From Lacrimispora defluvii (GTDB lineage: Bacteria > Bacillota > Clostridia > Lachnospirales > Lachnospiraceae): a DNA stretch of 64,000 nucleotides. Positions within the stretch are counted from its first letter, which is position 1, and every line of letters starts with the position of its first letter. The notes beneath the pieces are model-generated. The model was given only the letters and a program-made list of their open reading frames with translations. It ran no database searches and had not been told where the DNA came from. The stretch is from NCBI GenBank assembly GCA_013036995.1, contig JAAOXG010000039.1, forward strand, positions 1 to 64,000. Direction: 5' to 3'. The position numbers were made by a program, and so were the translations under genes. Shown here piece after piece: positions 34,783-43,045 of the stretch.

Positions 34783-36035
34783 TCTTTATTTCCTCCTGTA
34801 AAATCACTTTCGGCCCATCCATTCTTCTTTAACATTGTCTGGAGTACCGATGCATCCGTGGTAATGTCCATAGCCGTATCCTGGTACAGATCATCAAGCA
34901 GCCGTTCAAAAGCCAGATTGATGGTATCAAGAGTTCCTTCAATTTCTTTTTTTGCATTGACAATATTATTGCCTTCTATGCCTGTGCTGTCAAAATCCCG
35001 GTAAGCATTCACCAGCTTTACCGTTGTAGGGAGGTAGTAATCCATAAACTGCTCCATCTCTCCCATCTGGTCCGGATGCTTTAAAACAGTGTCAAAAATC
35101 CTCTGTATTACGTCCTCCAGCATGGATATTTTCCGGGAAATTACTTCGCCCGGTATGGCATCATTGGCTTCTTTTAATATTCTTAAGTAATTTCTTCCCT
35201 GAGTCATCATTTCCTGCAACGCTTGATTCTCCTGGGATTTATTATCTGATATCTGTCTCAGTTCTTCCTCTTTTTCCCGCTCCTTTAACGCTTTCTGGCA
35301 CTCCAGATACTGGTTATATGTGGCTTCGCTTAAAATCAGGCAGGTTTTCTGCTCATCTAAGTGTGCCTGGGGAAAAATACCCAGCTTCATCATTTTCTCC
35401 ACGTCTTTTATTACATATTCCCGTGATTTGCCAATACTTGCAGCCAATTCCTCTAAATTACAATACATTCTTTTTTCGGACTGTTTGGCATAGATTCTGG
35501 CTCTTTTTAATCTTCCGTTTATGGAAATTCCAGTAAAAAGCATACAGCCCGACACAATTCCAGCAGCCAGAAGAAAAGTGAACGCACCGGCTGCCGCCCA
35601 TGCGACAGGTTTTAAAATCATGGAAGCAAAAAGAGATATAAGAATCCCGATCAGATCAATTCCAAGAAAAAGACTTCCAAAAACGGTTAAAAGTACTCCG
35701 CCCACACGCCCCTGCTGGTTAATTTTAATCTCCTGTTTTCCGGTTAATGAACTGCCTGTCCGCTCTTTTACCGTGCGGCTGGTTTGAAACGCCCGGTATC
35801 CCGGTTCGTCATCTACCACCTTTTCCGTCTCACCTGCTTCACCCCTGCTATCCCGTACCGGCGGCTGCGTCCAGCTTTTGGTTCCTTTTGCCAGCTGATT
35901 TTTTGCTTCATCCAGCGCAAAATTTACGGAATCGGATATGATTCGGTTCAGCTGGTTAAAATCTCTGGAATCAATGGCGCTTTGCACCGTACTGCGGATT
36001 TGTTCTCCTAAGTTTGATTTATCTTTTTTATCCAT
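34779..36035 (-). CDS. XpaC-like protein (5-bromo-4-chloroindolyl phosphate hydrolysis family)
   Basis: 418 aa from the ATG at 36035 with GGGAG upstream. Two membrane segments lie near residues 118-170; before them is a charged linker and after them a long helical cytosolic part. It matches the XpaC family, named for a Bacillus phenotype and usually encoded beside TelA. It is coupled to telA by an ATGA overlap. A membrane anchor for a TelA complex is a reasonable guess. Confidence 0.8.
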   Translation of the reverse strand: MDKKDKSNLGEQIRSTVQSAIDSRDFNQLNRIISDSVNFALDEAKNQLAKGTKSWTQPPVRDSRGEAGETEKVVDDEPGYRAFQTSRTVKERTGSSLTGKQEIKINQQGRVGGVLLTVFGSLFLGIDLIGILISLFASMILKPVAWAAAGAFTFLLAAGIVSGCMLFTGISINGRLKRARIYAKQSEKRMYCNLEELAASIGKSREYVIKDVEKMMKLGIFPQAHLDEQKTCLILSEATYNQYLECQKALKEREKEEELRQISDNKSQENQALQEMMTQGRNYLRILKEANDAIPGEVISRKISMLEDVIQRIFDTVLKHPDQMGEMEQFMDYYLPTTVKLVNAYRDFDSTGIEGNNIVNAKKEIEGTLDTINLAFERLLDDLYQDTAMDITTDASVLQTMLKKNGWAESDFTGGNKE

Positions 36036-36127
36036 ATTTCCGATCTCCCAAAATAAATTTGCAGATAAATACAATGATATCATGAAATGTCTTCATTTAC
36101 AATGAGACGCCATTATTAAAACTGAAA

Positions 36128-36171
36128 AAGTCATTGAAAAACCGGCTGTTATCTTCGGTTTTCAATGACTT
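36128..36171 (-). terminator. Terminator of glmM
   Basis: A 13-bp stem AAGTCATTGAAAA / TTTTCAATGACTT, extended by CCG/CGG past a bulge, with T-rich sequence after it on the minus strand. Confidence 0.85.
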
Positions 36172-36181
36172 CGTTTTACAA

Positions 36182-37537
36182 TCAGGAAATGACGTGACCT
36201 TTTGATTTCATAACATCAATTACCTGCTCCACGTACTGCTCACAGGTTTTTAAATCAGCTGCTTCTACCATGACTCGAACCACCGGCTCTGTACCTGACT
36301 GGCGCAGAAGAATTCTTCCGCTGTCTCCAAGACTTTGTGCCACTTTCTCCACTTCCGCCTTAACCGCTTCATCATCCTGAGCCGCTGTCTTGTCATGAAC
36401 CCGTACATTCTTTAATACCTGGGGAAAGATCTCCAGCTCAGAAACCAGCTTTCCAAGGCTTTCTTTCTTTTCAAGAATTACTTCCATTACCTTTAATGAA
36501 GTAAGGATTCCATCTCCGGTTGTTGCATGCTTACTGAATATGATATGTCCTGACTGTTCACCGCCAAGGCAGTTACCATTGGTTACCATGTTCTCATAAA
36601 CATATTTGTCACCAACTGCTGTTTTTTCGTATTCAATCCCTTCCCGGTCCAAAGCTTTATATAACCCGAAATTGGACATCACAGTTGTTACCACTTTGTT
36701 ATTTTTAAGCAGCCCCTGTTCTTTCATATATTTTCCGCAGATGTATAAGATACCATCTCCATCAACTACATTTCCGTTCTCATCAACGGCCAGACAACGG
36801 TCTGCATCTCCATCATAAGCAAAGCCCACGTCAGCCCCTACTTCTTTCACAAACTTCACCAGCTGTCCCATATGGGTGGAACCGCAACCCGTATTAATAT
36901 TCAGACCGTTTGGCTCGTTACTGATCACATGAGTCTCTGCGCCAAGTGCATCAAATACATTCTTTGCTATGGCGGAGGCGCTTCCGTTGGCACAGTCCAG
37001 TGCTACCTTTTTATTCTTAAAGGATCTGGTTGCCGTAGAGATCAAATATCCAATATAGCGGTTTCTTCCTGCTGCAAAATCTACAGTTCTTCCGATCCTA
37101 TCCTGTGTGGCAAATGGAAGTTCTCCCATCTCTGCGTCTAAATATTTTTCAATCTCCGTGATTACGGATTCTTCTAACTTCTCTCCCTTTTCATTAATCA
37201 CTTTAATGCCGTTATCGTAGTATGGATTATGGCTTGCAGAGATCATGATTCCGCAGGAAAATCCTTCTGTACGGACAACATAGGAAACACTGGGAGTGGT
37301 GGTTACATGAAGCAGATAGGCATCGGCTCCTGATGCGGTAAGACCTGCCACAAGAGAATATTCAAACATATAGCTGCTGCGTCTTGTGTCTTTTCCGATA
37401 ACGATCCTGCATACCTCAGTCGGTTTTTTCTGTCCATAGTACCAGCCTAAAAAACGGCCTACCTTAAACGCATCCTCAACAGTCAGCGTAACATTTGCTT
37501 CTCCTCTAAAACCATCTGTTCCAAAATATTTACCCAT
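36182..37537 (-). CDS. glmM: Phosphoglucosamine mutase
   Basis: 451 aa, standard length. The N-terminal YFGTDGFRG, the phosphoserine loop ISASHNP (Ser102), the metal site DGDADR and a late RQSGTEPVVRVM motif identify GlmM. It converts glucosamine-6-phosphate to glucosamine-1-phosphate for UDP-GlcNAc, the precursor of peptidoglycan and, through WecB at 40281, of UDP-ManNAc. Confidence 0.96.
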   Translation of the reverse strand: MGKYFGTDGFRGEANVTLTVEDAFKVGRFLGWYYGQKKPTEVCRIVIGKDTRRSSYMFEYSLVAGLTASGADAYLLHVTTTPSVSYVVRTEGFSCGIMISASHNPYYDNGIKVINEKGEKLEESVITEIEKYLDAEMGELPFATQDRIGRTVDFAAGRNRYIGYLISTATRSFKNKKVALDCANGSASAIAKNVFDALGAETHVISNEPNGLNINTGCGSTHMGQLVKFVKEVGADVGFAYDGDADRCLAVDENGNVVDGDGILYICGKYMKEQGLLKNNKVVTTVMSNFGLYKALDREGIEYEKTAVGDKYVYENMVTNGNCLGGEQSGHIIFSKHATTGDGILTSLKVMEVILEKKESLGKLVSELEIFPQVLKNVRVHDKTAAQDDEAVKAEVEKVAQSLGDSGRILLRQSGTEPVVRVMVEAADLKTCEQYVEQVIDVMKSKGHVIS

Positions 37538-37610
37538 TTTATTATTCTCCTTTATAAATCTGCGGTGATAAACAGTGATATGTACAATACCACATTTCTG
37601 CCCTTTCTAA

Positions 37611-38366
37611 TTAAGGGACTAATGCTGCATATAGAATGGTTCTTGCATCATCAAATTCATAGCTGCAGGTAACAAATGACCACAGAGTTTTAACCGGCGC
37701 TTCGGGTGCCTGATAAAACATGCCGTTCTTTGTCATCTCATCTACATACAGCGAAAAGCTCTCATCTGATTCAAATTTTGTTTTTCTGCGTATTCCGCCT
37801 GCGTCCGTATAAAGCACAGTAACCGGCCGCAAATGGAATTCCTGCCGGGGGGTATAGATCACAATGTCCTGATGGGCACGATAAAAAGATTCCTCTTTAT
37901 ACTTTATGATATCCTTAAACATGGAACCATCTTTCATATGATGCCCATAAATTATGTTATGCCTTCCGGAAAAATCAGGTTCGCTGTCACAGTCAAGAAA
38001 TATGGTTCCTGACGGATTCTTTTTACCATCAAAATCCGTATCCAGGTACGTATCATTGTTGTCCGTGTGGACGATGGGGTAATCAATGTTCGTATCGGCA
38101 ATGCGGATCCATCCAACAATGTCAGGATTAATCTTTTTGAGTTCATCAAAAGAAATAGGAGATACGTAAGTTTCTTCTTTATCTTTCTGTGTTTCCGACG
38201 GGGCAGTCACGCTCTCTTCTGGTTCCTTTGCCAGCTCAGCCAGGCTTTCATACAGGTTGTCAGAATACTGCCTGTCACGGTAATCAAAGTAAAGCACTCC
38301 GGCTCCCACAGCCAGAAGCAGAAACGCAAGTATAAGAATTCCTGTAGACAGTTTTTTTCTGTTCAT
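37611..38366 (-). CDS. Class B sortase
   Basis: 251 aa with an N-terminal membrane anchor (residues 8-27) and an extracytoplasmic sortase domain. The catalytic triad is visible as His142/143 in YGHHM, Cys234 in VTCSYEF, and Arg242 in ARTI. The class B layout (long helix before the barrel end, TCSYEFDD motif) is typical of clostridial SrtB. It joins surface proteins to the wall. No sorted substrate gene lies beside it. Confidence 0.92.
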   Translation of the reverse strand: MNRKKLSTGILILAFLLLAVGAGVLYFDYRDRQYSDNLYESLAELAKEPEESVTAPSETQKDKEETYVSPISFDELKKINPDIVGWIRIADTNIDYPIVHTDNNDTYLDTDFDGKKNPSGTIFLDCDSEPDFSGRHNIIYGHHMKDGSMFKDIIKYKEESFYRAHQDIVIYTPRQEFHLRPVTVLYTDAGGIRRKTKFESDESFSLYVDEMTKNGMFYQAPEAPVKTLWSFVTCSYEFDDARTILYAALVP

Positions 38367-38404
38367 AGCAATCTCCTGCTTTCTTTTTCATATTCTTCTG
38401 CTTT

Positions 38405-38433
38405 AGTATAGCTTATTTTAATAAAAATCTCAA
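38405..38433 (-). promoter_or_regulatory. Promoter of the sortase gene
   Basis: TTGAGA (38428-38433), 17 bases, TATACT (38405-38410) on the minus strand. Confidence 0.7.
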
Positions 38434-38450
38434 TCTTTTATAAGCTGCGC

Positions 38451-38479
38451 TAGACTTTTAACATTTTTTTCTATATACT
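38451..38479 (+). promoter_or_regulatory. Probable promoter of the SARP-like regulator
   Basis: TAGACT (38451-38456), 17 bases, TATACT (38474-38479). Confidence 0.5.
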
Positions 38480-38510
38480 AAGGAAAGAAAATGTTACTTT
38501 GGAGAAAATT

Positions 38511-39710
38511 ATGAAAAATCAAGAGACGATCATTTATGTGAACATGCTGGGTGGATTCTCCGTTACCATCGGAGACAAATTAATTGTTGATCAGAATAAT
38601 CAGGCTAAAAAACCGTGGAGTCTTTTGGAATATTTAATCACTTTTCGCGGCAGGGATATTCCCGTTGATGAATTAATCGACCTGTTTTGGAAAGATGAAG
38701 CCAGCAATAATCCTGCTGGCGCTTTAAAGACGCTGATGTTCCGCGTGCGAAAGCTTCTTGAGCCACTTGGGTTTCCTACTCAGGAACTGGTATTCCAAAA
38801 CAGAAAGGCATATGGCTGGACAAGGGATCTTACCACCGTATGCGATACGGACAAGTTCGAAGAGCTTTGTCTGCAGGCTGACAGCAAGGAATTTCCGGAA
38901 GAGACCCGCCTGAAACTGTCAATGGAGGCATTTAACCTTTATAAGGGAAACTTTCTTCCTAAATCCGAATGGGAATCCTGGGTAATCCCGATTCACACCT
39001 ATTATCATACCCTTTATCAGAAATTAGTGAAAAAAATTCTGGTAATGTTAGATGACAGAAAGGATTATCCTACGATGATAGATGTCTGCCAGCAGACAAT
39101 CTCCATCGATCCTTACGGGGAAGAAGCACATTACTATCTGATCTATGCTCTGTACCAGAGCGGCAACCAGATGATGTCCCTGGAGCATTACAAACGGGTA
39201 AACGACATGTTTTACAACGAGTTTGCCATTACTCCATCCATCCGTTTTAAAGAGCTGTATAAAATGATCAGCGACAAAAAGCATGGAATCACCATGGATT
39301 TAAGCACAATCAGGGAGATTCTTTTAGAGGGCGGAACCAATAAGGGGGCATTTTGCTGTGAGCCTTCCGTATTTCGGGATATCTATCAGCTGGAGGCCAG
39401 AGCCATTGAACGAACCGGAGATTCCATCTTCTTATGCCTGCTAACCATCAGCAATTTAAAGGGTGAGTTATTAAAGCCCGCGGTACAGACCCGTGCCATG
39501 GATGAACTGGGCAGTTCCATCCGCAACTCTCTTCGCAGAGGAGACGTTTACAGCCGTTACAGCGTAAGCCAGTATCTGATGCTTCTTCCTACTGCAACCT
39601 ATGAAAACGGAGAGATGGTTTTAAAACGGATCATTCAGAATTTTAAAAAGGAATATTCCAGAAAAGATCTGTCCATAACTTACTCTCTGCAAAGTGTTCT
39701 GCCGTTTTAA
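38511..39710 (+). CDS. SARP/BTAD-family transcriptional regulator
   Basis: 399 aa from the ATG at 38511, which has GGAG 6-7 bases upstream; an in-frame TTG at 38499 overlaps that site. An N-terminal winged-helix, OmpR-like DNA-binding part (about 8-105, with KPWSLLEYLITFRGRDIPVDEL) precedes a BTAD tetratricopeptide-like domain (about 115-260). The C-terminal 130 residues may be a degenerate nucleotide-cyclase-like or sensory domain (LRRGDVYSRYSVSQYLMLLP resembles the GGDEF turn region), which is tentative. Targets unknown; mgsA follows 46 bases downstream and the sortase gene is divergent. Confidence 0.82.
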   Translation: MKNQETIIYVNMLGGFSVTIGDKLIVDQNNQAKKPWSLLEYLITFRGRDIPVDELIDLFWKDEASNNPAGALKTLMFRVRKLLEPLGFPTQELVFQNRKAYGWTRDLTTVCDTDKFEELCLQADSKEFPEETRLKLSMEAFNLYKGNFLPKSEWESWVIPIHTYYHTLYQKLVKKILVMLDDRKDYPTMIDVCQQTISIDPYGEEAHYYLIYALYQSGNQMMSLEHYKRVNDMFYNEFAITPSIRFKELYKMISDKKHGITMDLSTIREILLEGGTNKGAFCCEPSVFRDIYQLEARAIERTGDSIFLCLLTISNLKGELLKPAVQTRAMDELGSSIRNSLRRGDVYSRYSVSQYLMLLPTATYENGEMVLKRIIQNFKKEYSRKDLSITYSLQSVLPF

Positions 39711-39756
39711 ATGAGGTTCTGCCACTCTTATTAATACCTACAACAGGAGGACTATG

Positions 39757-40230
39757 ATGTTACAGGAAGATTTTATTACACTGACGCTTCAAAAACAAAA
39801 AAATATTGCTCTGATTGCCCATGATAATGAAAAGCATTCACTAATTGAATGGTGCACCGAACACAGGGAAATCTTAAAAAACCACACTTTGTGCGGTACC
39901 GGCACCACTGCCCGTATGATTACAGATCAGACAGGCCTTCCGGTAAAAGGCTATAACAGTGGTCCTTTAGGCGGTGACCAGCAGATTGGTGCAAAGATTG
40001 TAGAAGGCAGGATTGATCTGATCATCTTCTTTTCTGATCCCCTGACTGCACAGCCTCATGACCCTGACGTTAAAGCACTGCTTCGTATCGCCCAGGTTTA
40101 TGATATTCCCATTGCCAACACCCGTGCAACAGCAGATTTCATTATTACCTCTCCTCTTATGGAGTCTACCTATGAGCATCAGGTAATTAATTTTAATAAG
40201 AATATCGCGGACAGAGCAAAATCATTATAA
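39757..40230 (+). CDS. mgsA: Methylglyoxal synthase
   Basis: 157 aa from the second of two adjacent ATGs, 6 bases after AGGAGG. The phosphate-binding GTGTTA, the catalytic-region SGPLGGDQQIGA and FFSDPL motifs are diagnostic. The enzyme turns dihydroxyacetone phosphate into methylglyoxal, bypassing lower glycolysis when phosphate is short. Possibly co-transcribed with the SARP-like regulator. Confidence 0.95.
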   Translation: MLQEDFITLTLQKQKNIALIAHDNEKHSLIEWCTEHREILKNHTLCGTGTTARMITDQTGLPVKGYNSGPLGGDQQIGAKIVEGRIDLIIFFSDPLTAQPHDPDVKALLRIAQVYDIPIANTRATADFIITSPLMESTYEHQVINFNKNIADRAKSL

Positions 40231-40245
40231 GTTCATTCATATTAG

Positions 40246-40280
40246 TACAGGCTTTCCATGTTTTACATGCAAAGCCTGTA
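40246..40280. terminator. Bidirectional terminator between mgsA and wecB
   Basis: A 10-bp stem TACAGGCTTT/AAAGCCTGTA with an inner CATG/CATG pair and T-rich flank. It directly abuts the wecB stop and ends the long exopolysaccharide operon. Confidence 0.8.
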
Positions 40281-41387
40281 TTATTTGTTTTCGTTCTTAC
40301 CCAGTAGAATATCTGCAATTCTTCTGCTTGCTTCTCCATCACCATAAGGATTATCTGCACTGCGCATCCTGTCATAGAGCACATTATCATCCAGTAAACG
40401 TGTTACCGCTTCGTAAATTCGTTCTTCTTCAATCCCAACCAAAAGCAGGGCCCCAGAATCAACTCCTTCCGGCCGCTCTGTTGATTTGCGAAGAACAAGT
40501 ACCGGTTTTCCCAGACTTGGTGCCTCTTCCTGTATTCCCCCGCTATCCGTTAAAATAAGATCTGCTCTCGCCATAAAATTATGAAAATCAATTACATCCA
40601 GGGGTTCAATCAGACGAATCCGTTCCTCTCCCCCTAATACAGAACCTGCAATTTCCCTGACACGCGGGTTTAAGTGAATGGGATATATAACCTTAACCTC
40701 AGGATGTGTATCAGTAATCCGTTTGACAGCACGAAAGATCTGTCTCATGGGTTCCCCTAAATTTTCCCTTCGGTGTACAGTCAGTAAAATCAACCGGCTT
40801 CCCAAAGACCACGTTAAAAACTCATGACTGTAGTCCGCTCTCACCGTAGTTTTTAATGCATCAATGCCTGTGTTTCCTGTGACAAATATGGCAGAAGGAT
40901 TCTTACCCTCAGATATTAAATTTTCCCTGGCTTTTTCCGTGGGAGCAAAGTGGTAGTTTGCAATGATCCCAATGACCTGTCTGTTAAATTCCTCGGGATA
41001 GGGAGAATAAATATCATAGGTTCTTAATCCGGCCTCTACATGTCCCACCGGTATCTGAAGATAAAAACAGGCAAGAGCACAGGCAAATGCCGTGGAAGTA
41101 TCCCCATGAACCAGAACCACGTCTGGCTTTTCTTTTTCCAGAACCTGACGAATCTTATTTAAAATATTTACGGTAATTTCAAAAAGTGTCTGCTTTTCTT
41201 TCATAATGGAGAGATCATAGTCCGGATTAATTGAAAACCCATCTAAAACCTGCTTTAGCATGGATTTATGCTGACCTGTTACACAGACGCAAACCCTTGC
41301 TTCTTTCCTGCCTCTCAACTCAGTTACCAGGGGGCACATTTTAATGGCCTCTGGTCTTGTCCCAAATACCAGCATGATATTCTTCAC
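40281..41387 (-). CDS. wecB: UDP-N-acetylglucosamine 2-epimerase (non-hydrolysing)
   Basis: 368 aa, standard WecB/MnaA length. The N-terminal FGTRPEAIKM, HVEAGLRT near residue 115, HRREN and the SGGIQEEAPSLGKPVL motif are diagnostic. It interconverts UDP-GlcNAc and UDP-ManNAc. It is the last gene of the nine-gene exopolysaccharide operon, 41 bases after the thioredoxin-GH8 gene, which points to ManNAc as a building block. It could also serve wall teichoic acid. Confidence 0.95.
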   Translation of the reverse strand: MKNIMLVFGTRPEAIKMCPLVTELRGRKEARVCVCVTGQHKSMLKQVLDGFSINPDYDLSIMKEKQTLFEITVNILNKIRQVLEKEKPDVVLVHGDTSTAFACALACFYLQIPVGHVEAGLRTYDIYSPYPEEFNRQVIGIIANYHFAPTEKARENLISEGKNPSAIFVTGNTGIDALKTTVRADYSHEFLTWSLGSRLILLTVHRRENLGEPMRQIFRAVKRITDTHPEVKVIYPIHLNPRVREIAGSVLGGEERIRLIEPLDVIDFHNFMARADLILTDSGGIQEEAPSLGKPVLVLRKSTERPEGVDSGALLLVGIEEERIYEAVTRLLDDNVLYDRMRSADNPYGDGEASRRIADILLGKNENK

Positions 41388-41428
41388 GGCAAAAACTCCT
41401 TTTATGTTAATTAATTTCGCCTATTCAG

Positions 41429-43045
41429 TCAGTCTGCCGGTTTTCCAGTATACTCATACGCCAGCATTGCCATAACCTGATCAAAGGATGTGATGCCGCT
41501 TCCATCTTCCATCCCAAATGCACCGTAATAGGGATAATCGGTATCCATAATCCTCATTTTCCCCATTTTTTTCAAAGCTTTTCCCTGGAGTCTGGAATCT
41601 CCTTCTATTTCCCCAATCATGGCAATCAGCGCGTAGACAGCCGTTGAATCATAATTATAACCTTCCACTACCGTTCCATCTGTTTTGTATCGTGCTTTCA
41701 CACCGCCTGCATCCATTTGCATATTTAGCCAGGCCATGGAATCATCCCCCAGCAAACCGGCCTCTGCCAGGTGAAGCAGCGTGACCATCGCTTCTGCAGT
41801 ATTTAAATCATCAGAAGCATAAGAGTTTTTATTATAATCATACCAACTGTAGTATAGAGGAAATCCTTCACTTATTTTTCCCCCAAGAATCAATTTCTTT
41901 GCTGACTCATAAGGCTCTGTAAAACGGTCATCCAGGACTGCCAGCCGGGACATAACCGGTAAGTCTCCATAGCAGAGAGTGAAGCGGTCAGCATATTTTT
42001 TATAACCGGAATCATAAAAATCCACATAATTTCTATTGTGAATTCCGTATTTTGCAATTTCTTCTGAATAATTGGTTATTAACTGGTCATAACCGCCCCA
42101 TAAATTATTAGCGGAGAGCAGTGCACCCATAATACGTAAGTCATCTAAAAGCGAATTCACTTCTGATGGCTTATTATTGCTGACGTTCCACCCGGTTATA
42201 CCATTTACCCGCATTACCCCATTGATATATGAAAGAATTTTTTCAAATAGCTGCTGATCCTTTCGCAGTAACGCATATTCCAGCATCACACCCTGAGTTT
42301 CGCTAAGAACATCGCTTTCTATGGCACTGTCTGCCTTCGGATCATAAATTGTATGAATTCCTCCCATGTCATCCATGAGATGGTTCAGGACAAAATCCCC
42401 GGTCACCTTCCCGCTTCCTTCTGCCAGATCTTTTAAATATCCTTCAAATACAGAGGTCTTTTCAATTGGCTTAATGCTCCATGACCGGATCACTCCATGC
42501 TCGTCCAGAAATAATGTGGTTGGAATGGCATGAAGGCCAAGCTCCTGGTAGGCGGTCATACCTTCGTCATAATACGTATTCATGGTAATCCCCAGTTGAG
42601 ACAGATATTTTTTTGCTGTTTCTTTGGTTTCCTTTTTATTATCAGTTCTATTTATAAGAATATAATTGAGGTCGCCATAATTCTTTGAGGTATTAATGAA
42701 TTCCCTGATATGAGAAAGTTCTTTTCTGCAATCCGGACACCAGCTGGCCCAGAAGGTTATTATGGCTGGCTTTCCCTGAAAATCTTTCATTGTCACTATG
42801 TCTCCTGATTCATCAGTAAAGCGGATGTCAGGAATTCTCTCATTGATATTGCAGTATTCTGGAAAAATAGCCGTGATATCATCAAGAGAAGTTTCATCTG
42901 CGCTTTCTCTCTGACTTTTTAGCAATTCCTCCTTATTGAAATAGTGAGACAGGAAAAGAAGACCCCCTGCAGTAAATACCGTAAGGATGCAGAGGATCAT
43001 AATTAATACCTTTTCTACCCTGCTTGTGGGAAGGGCTTTTTTCAT
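41429..43045 (-). CDS. Membrane-anchored thioredoxin (TlpA-like) fused to a GH8-like hydrolase domain
   Basis: 538 aa. A membrane anchor (residues 13-33) is followed by a TlpA/ResA-type thioredoxin domain (about 67-208) with WCPDC (Cys103, Cys106) and the cis-proline region AIPTT. From about 215 to the end comes an alpha/alpha-barrel like GH8 (BcsZ): SETQG (248-252) corresponds to the GH8 SEGQ catalytic-acid motif with Glu249, and LLDDLRIMGALLSANNLW matches the BcsZ region with the second acidic site. Both domains lie outside the membrane. Expected role: trimming or releasing the polymer. The redox domain fused to it is unusual. It overlaps the upstream GT-C gene by 4 bases. Confidence 0.82.
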   Translation of the reverse strand: MKKALPTSRVEKVLIMILCILTVFTAGGLLFLSHYFNKEELLKSQRESADETSLDDITAIFPEYCNINERIPDIRFTDESGDIVTMKDFQGKPAIITFWASWCPDCRKELSHIREFINTSKNYGDLNYILINRTDNKKETKETAKKYLSQLGITMNTYYDEGMTAYQELGLHAIPTTLFLDEHGVIRSWSIKPIEKTSVFEGYLKDLAEGSGKVTGDFVLNHLMDDMGGIHTIYDPKADSAIESDVLSETQGVMLEYALLRKDQQLFEKILSYINGVMRVNGITGWNVSNNKPSEVNSLLDDLRIMGALLSANNLWGGYDQLITNYSEEIAKYGIHNRNYVDFYDSGYKKYADRFTLCYGDLPVMSRLAVLDDRFTEPYESAKKLILGGKISEGFPLYYSWYDYNKNSYASDDLNTAEAMVTLLHLAEAGLLGDDSMAWLNMQMDAGGVKARYKTDGTVVEGYNYDSTAVYALIAMIGEIEGDSRLQGKALKKMGKMRIMDTDYPYYGAFGMEDGSGITSFDQVMAMLAYEYTGKPAD

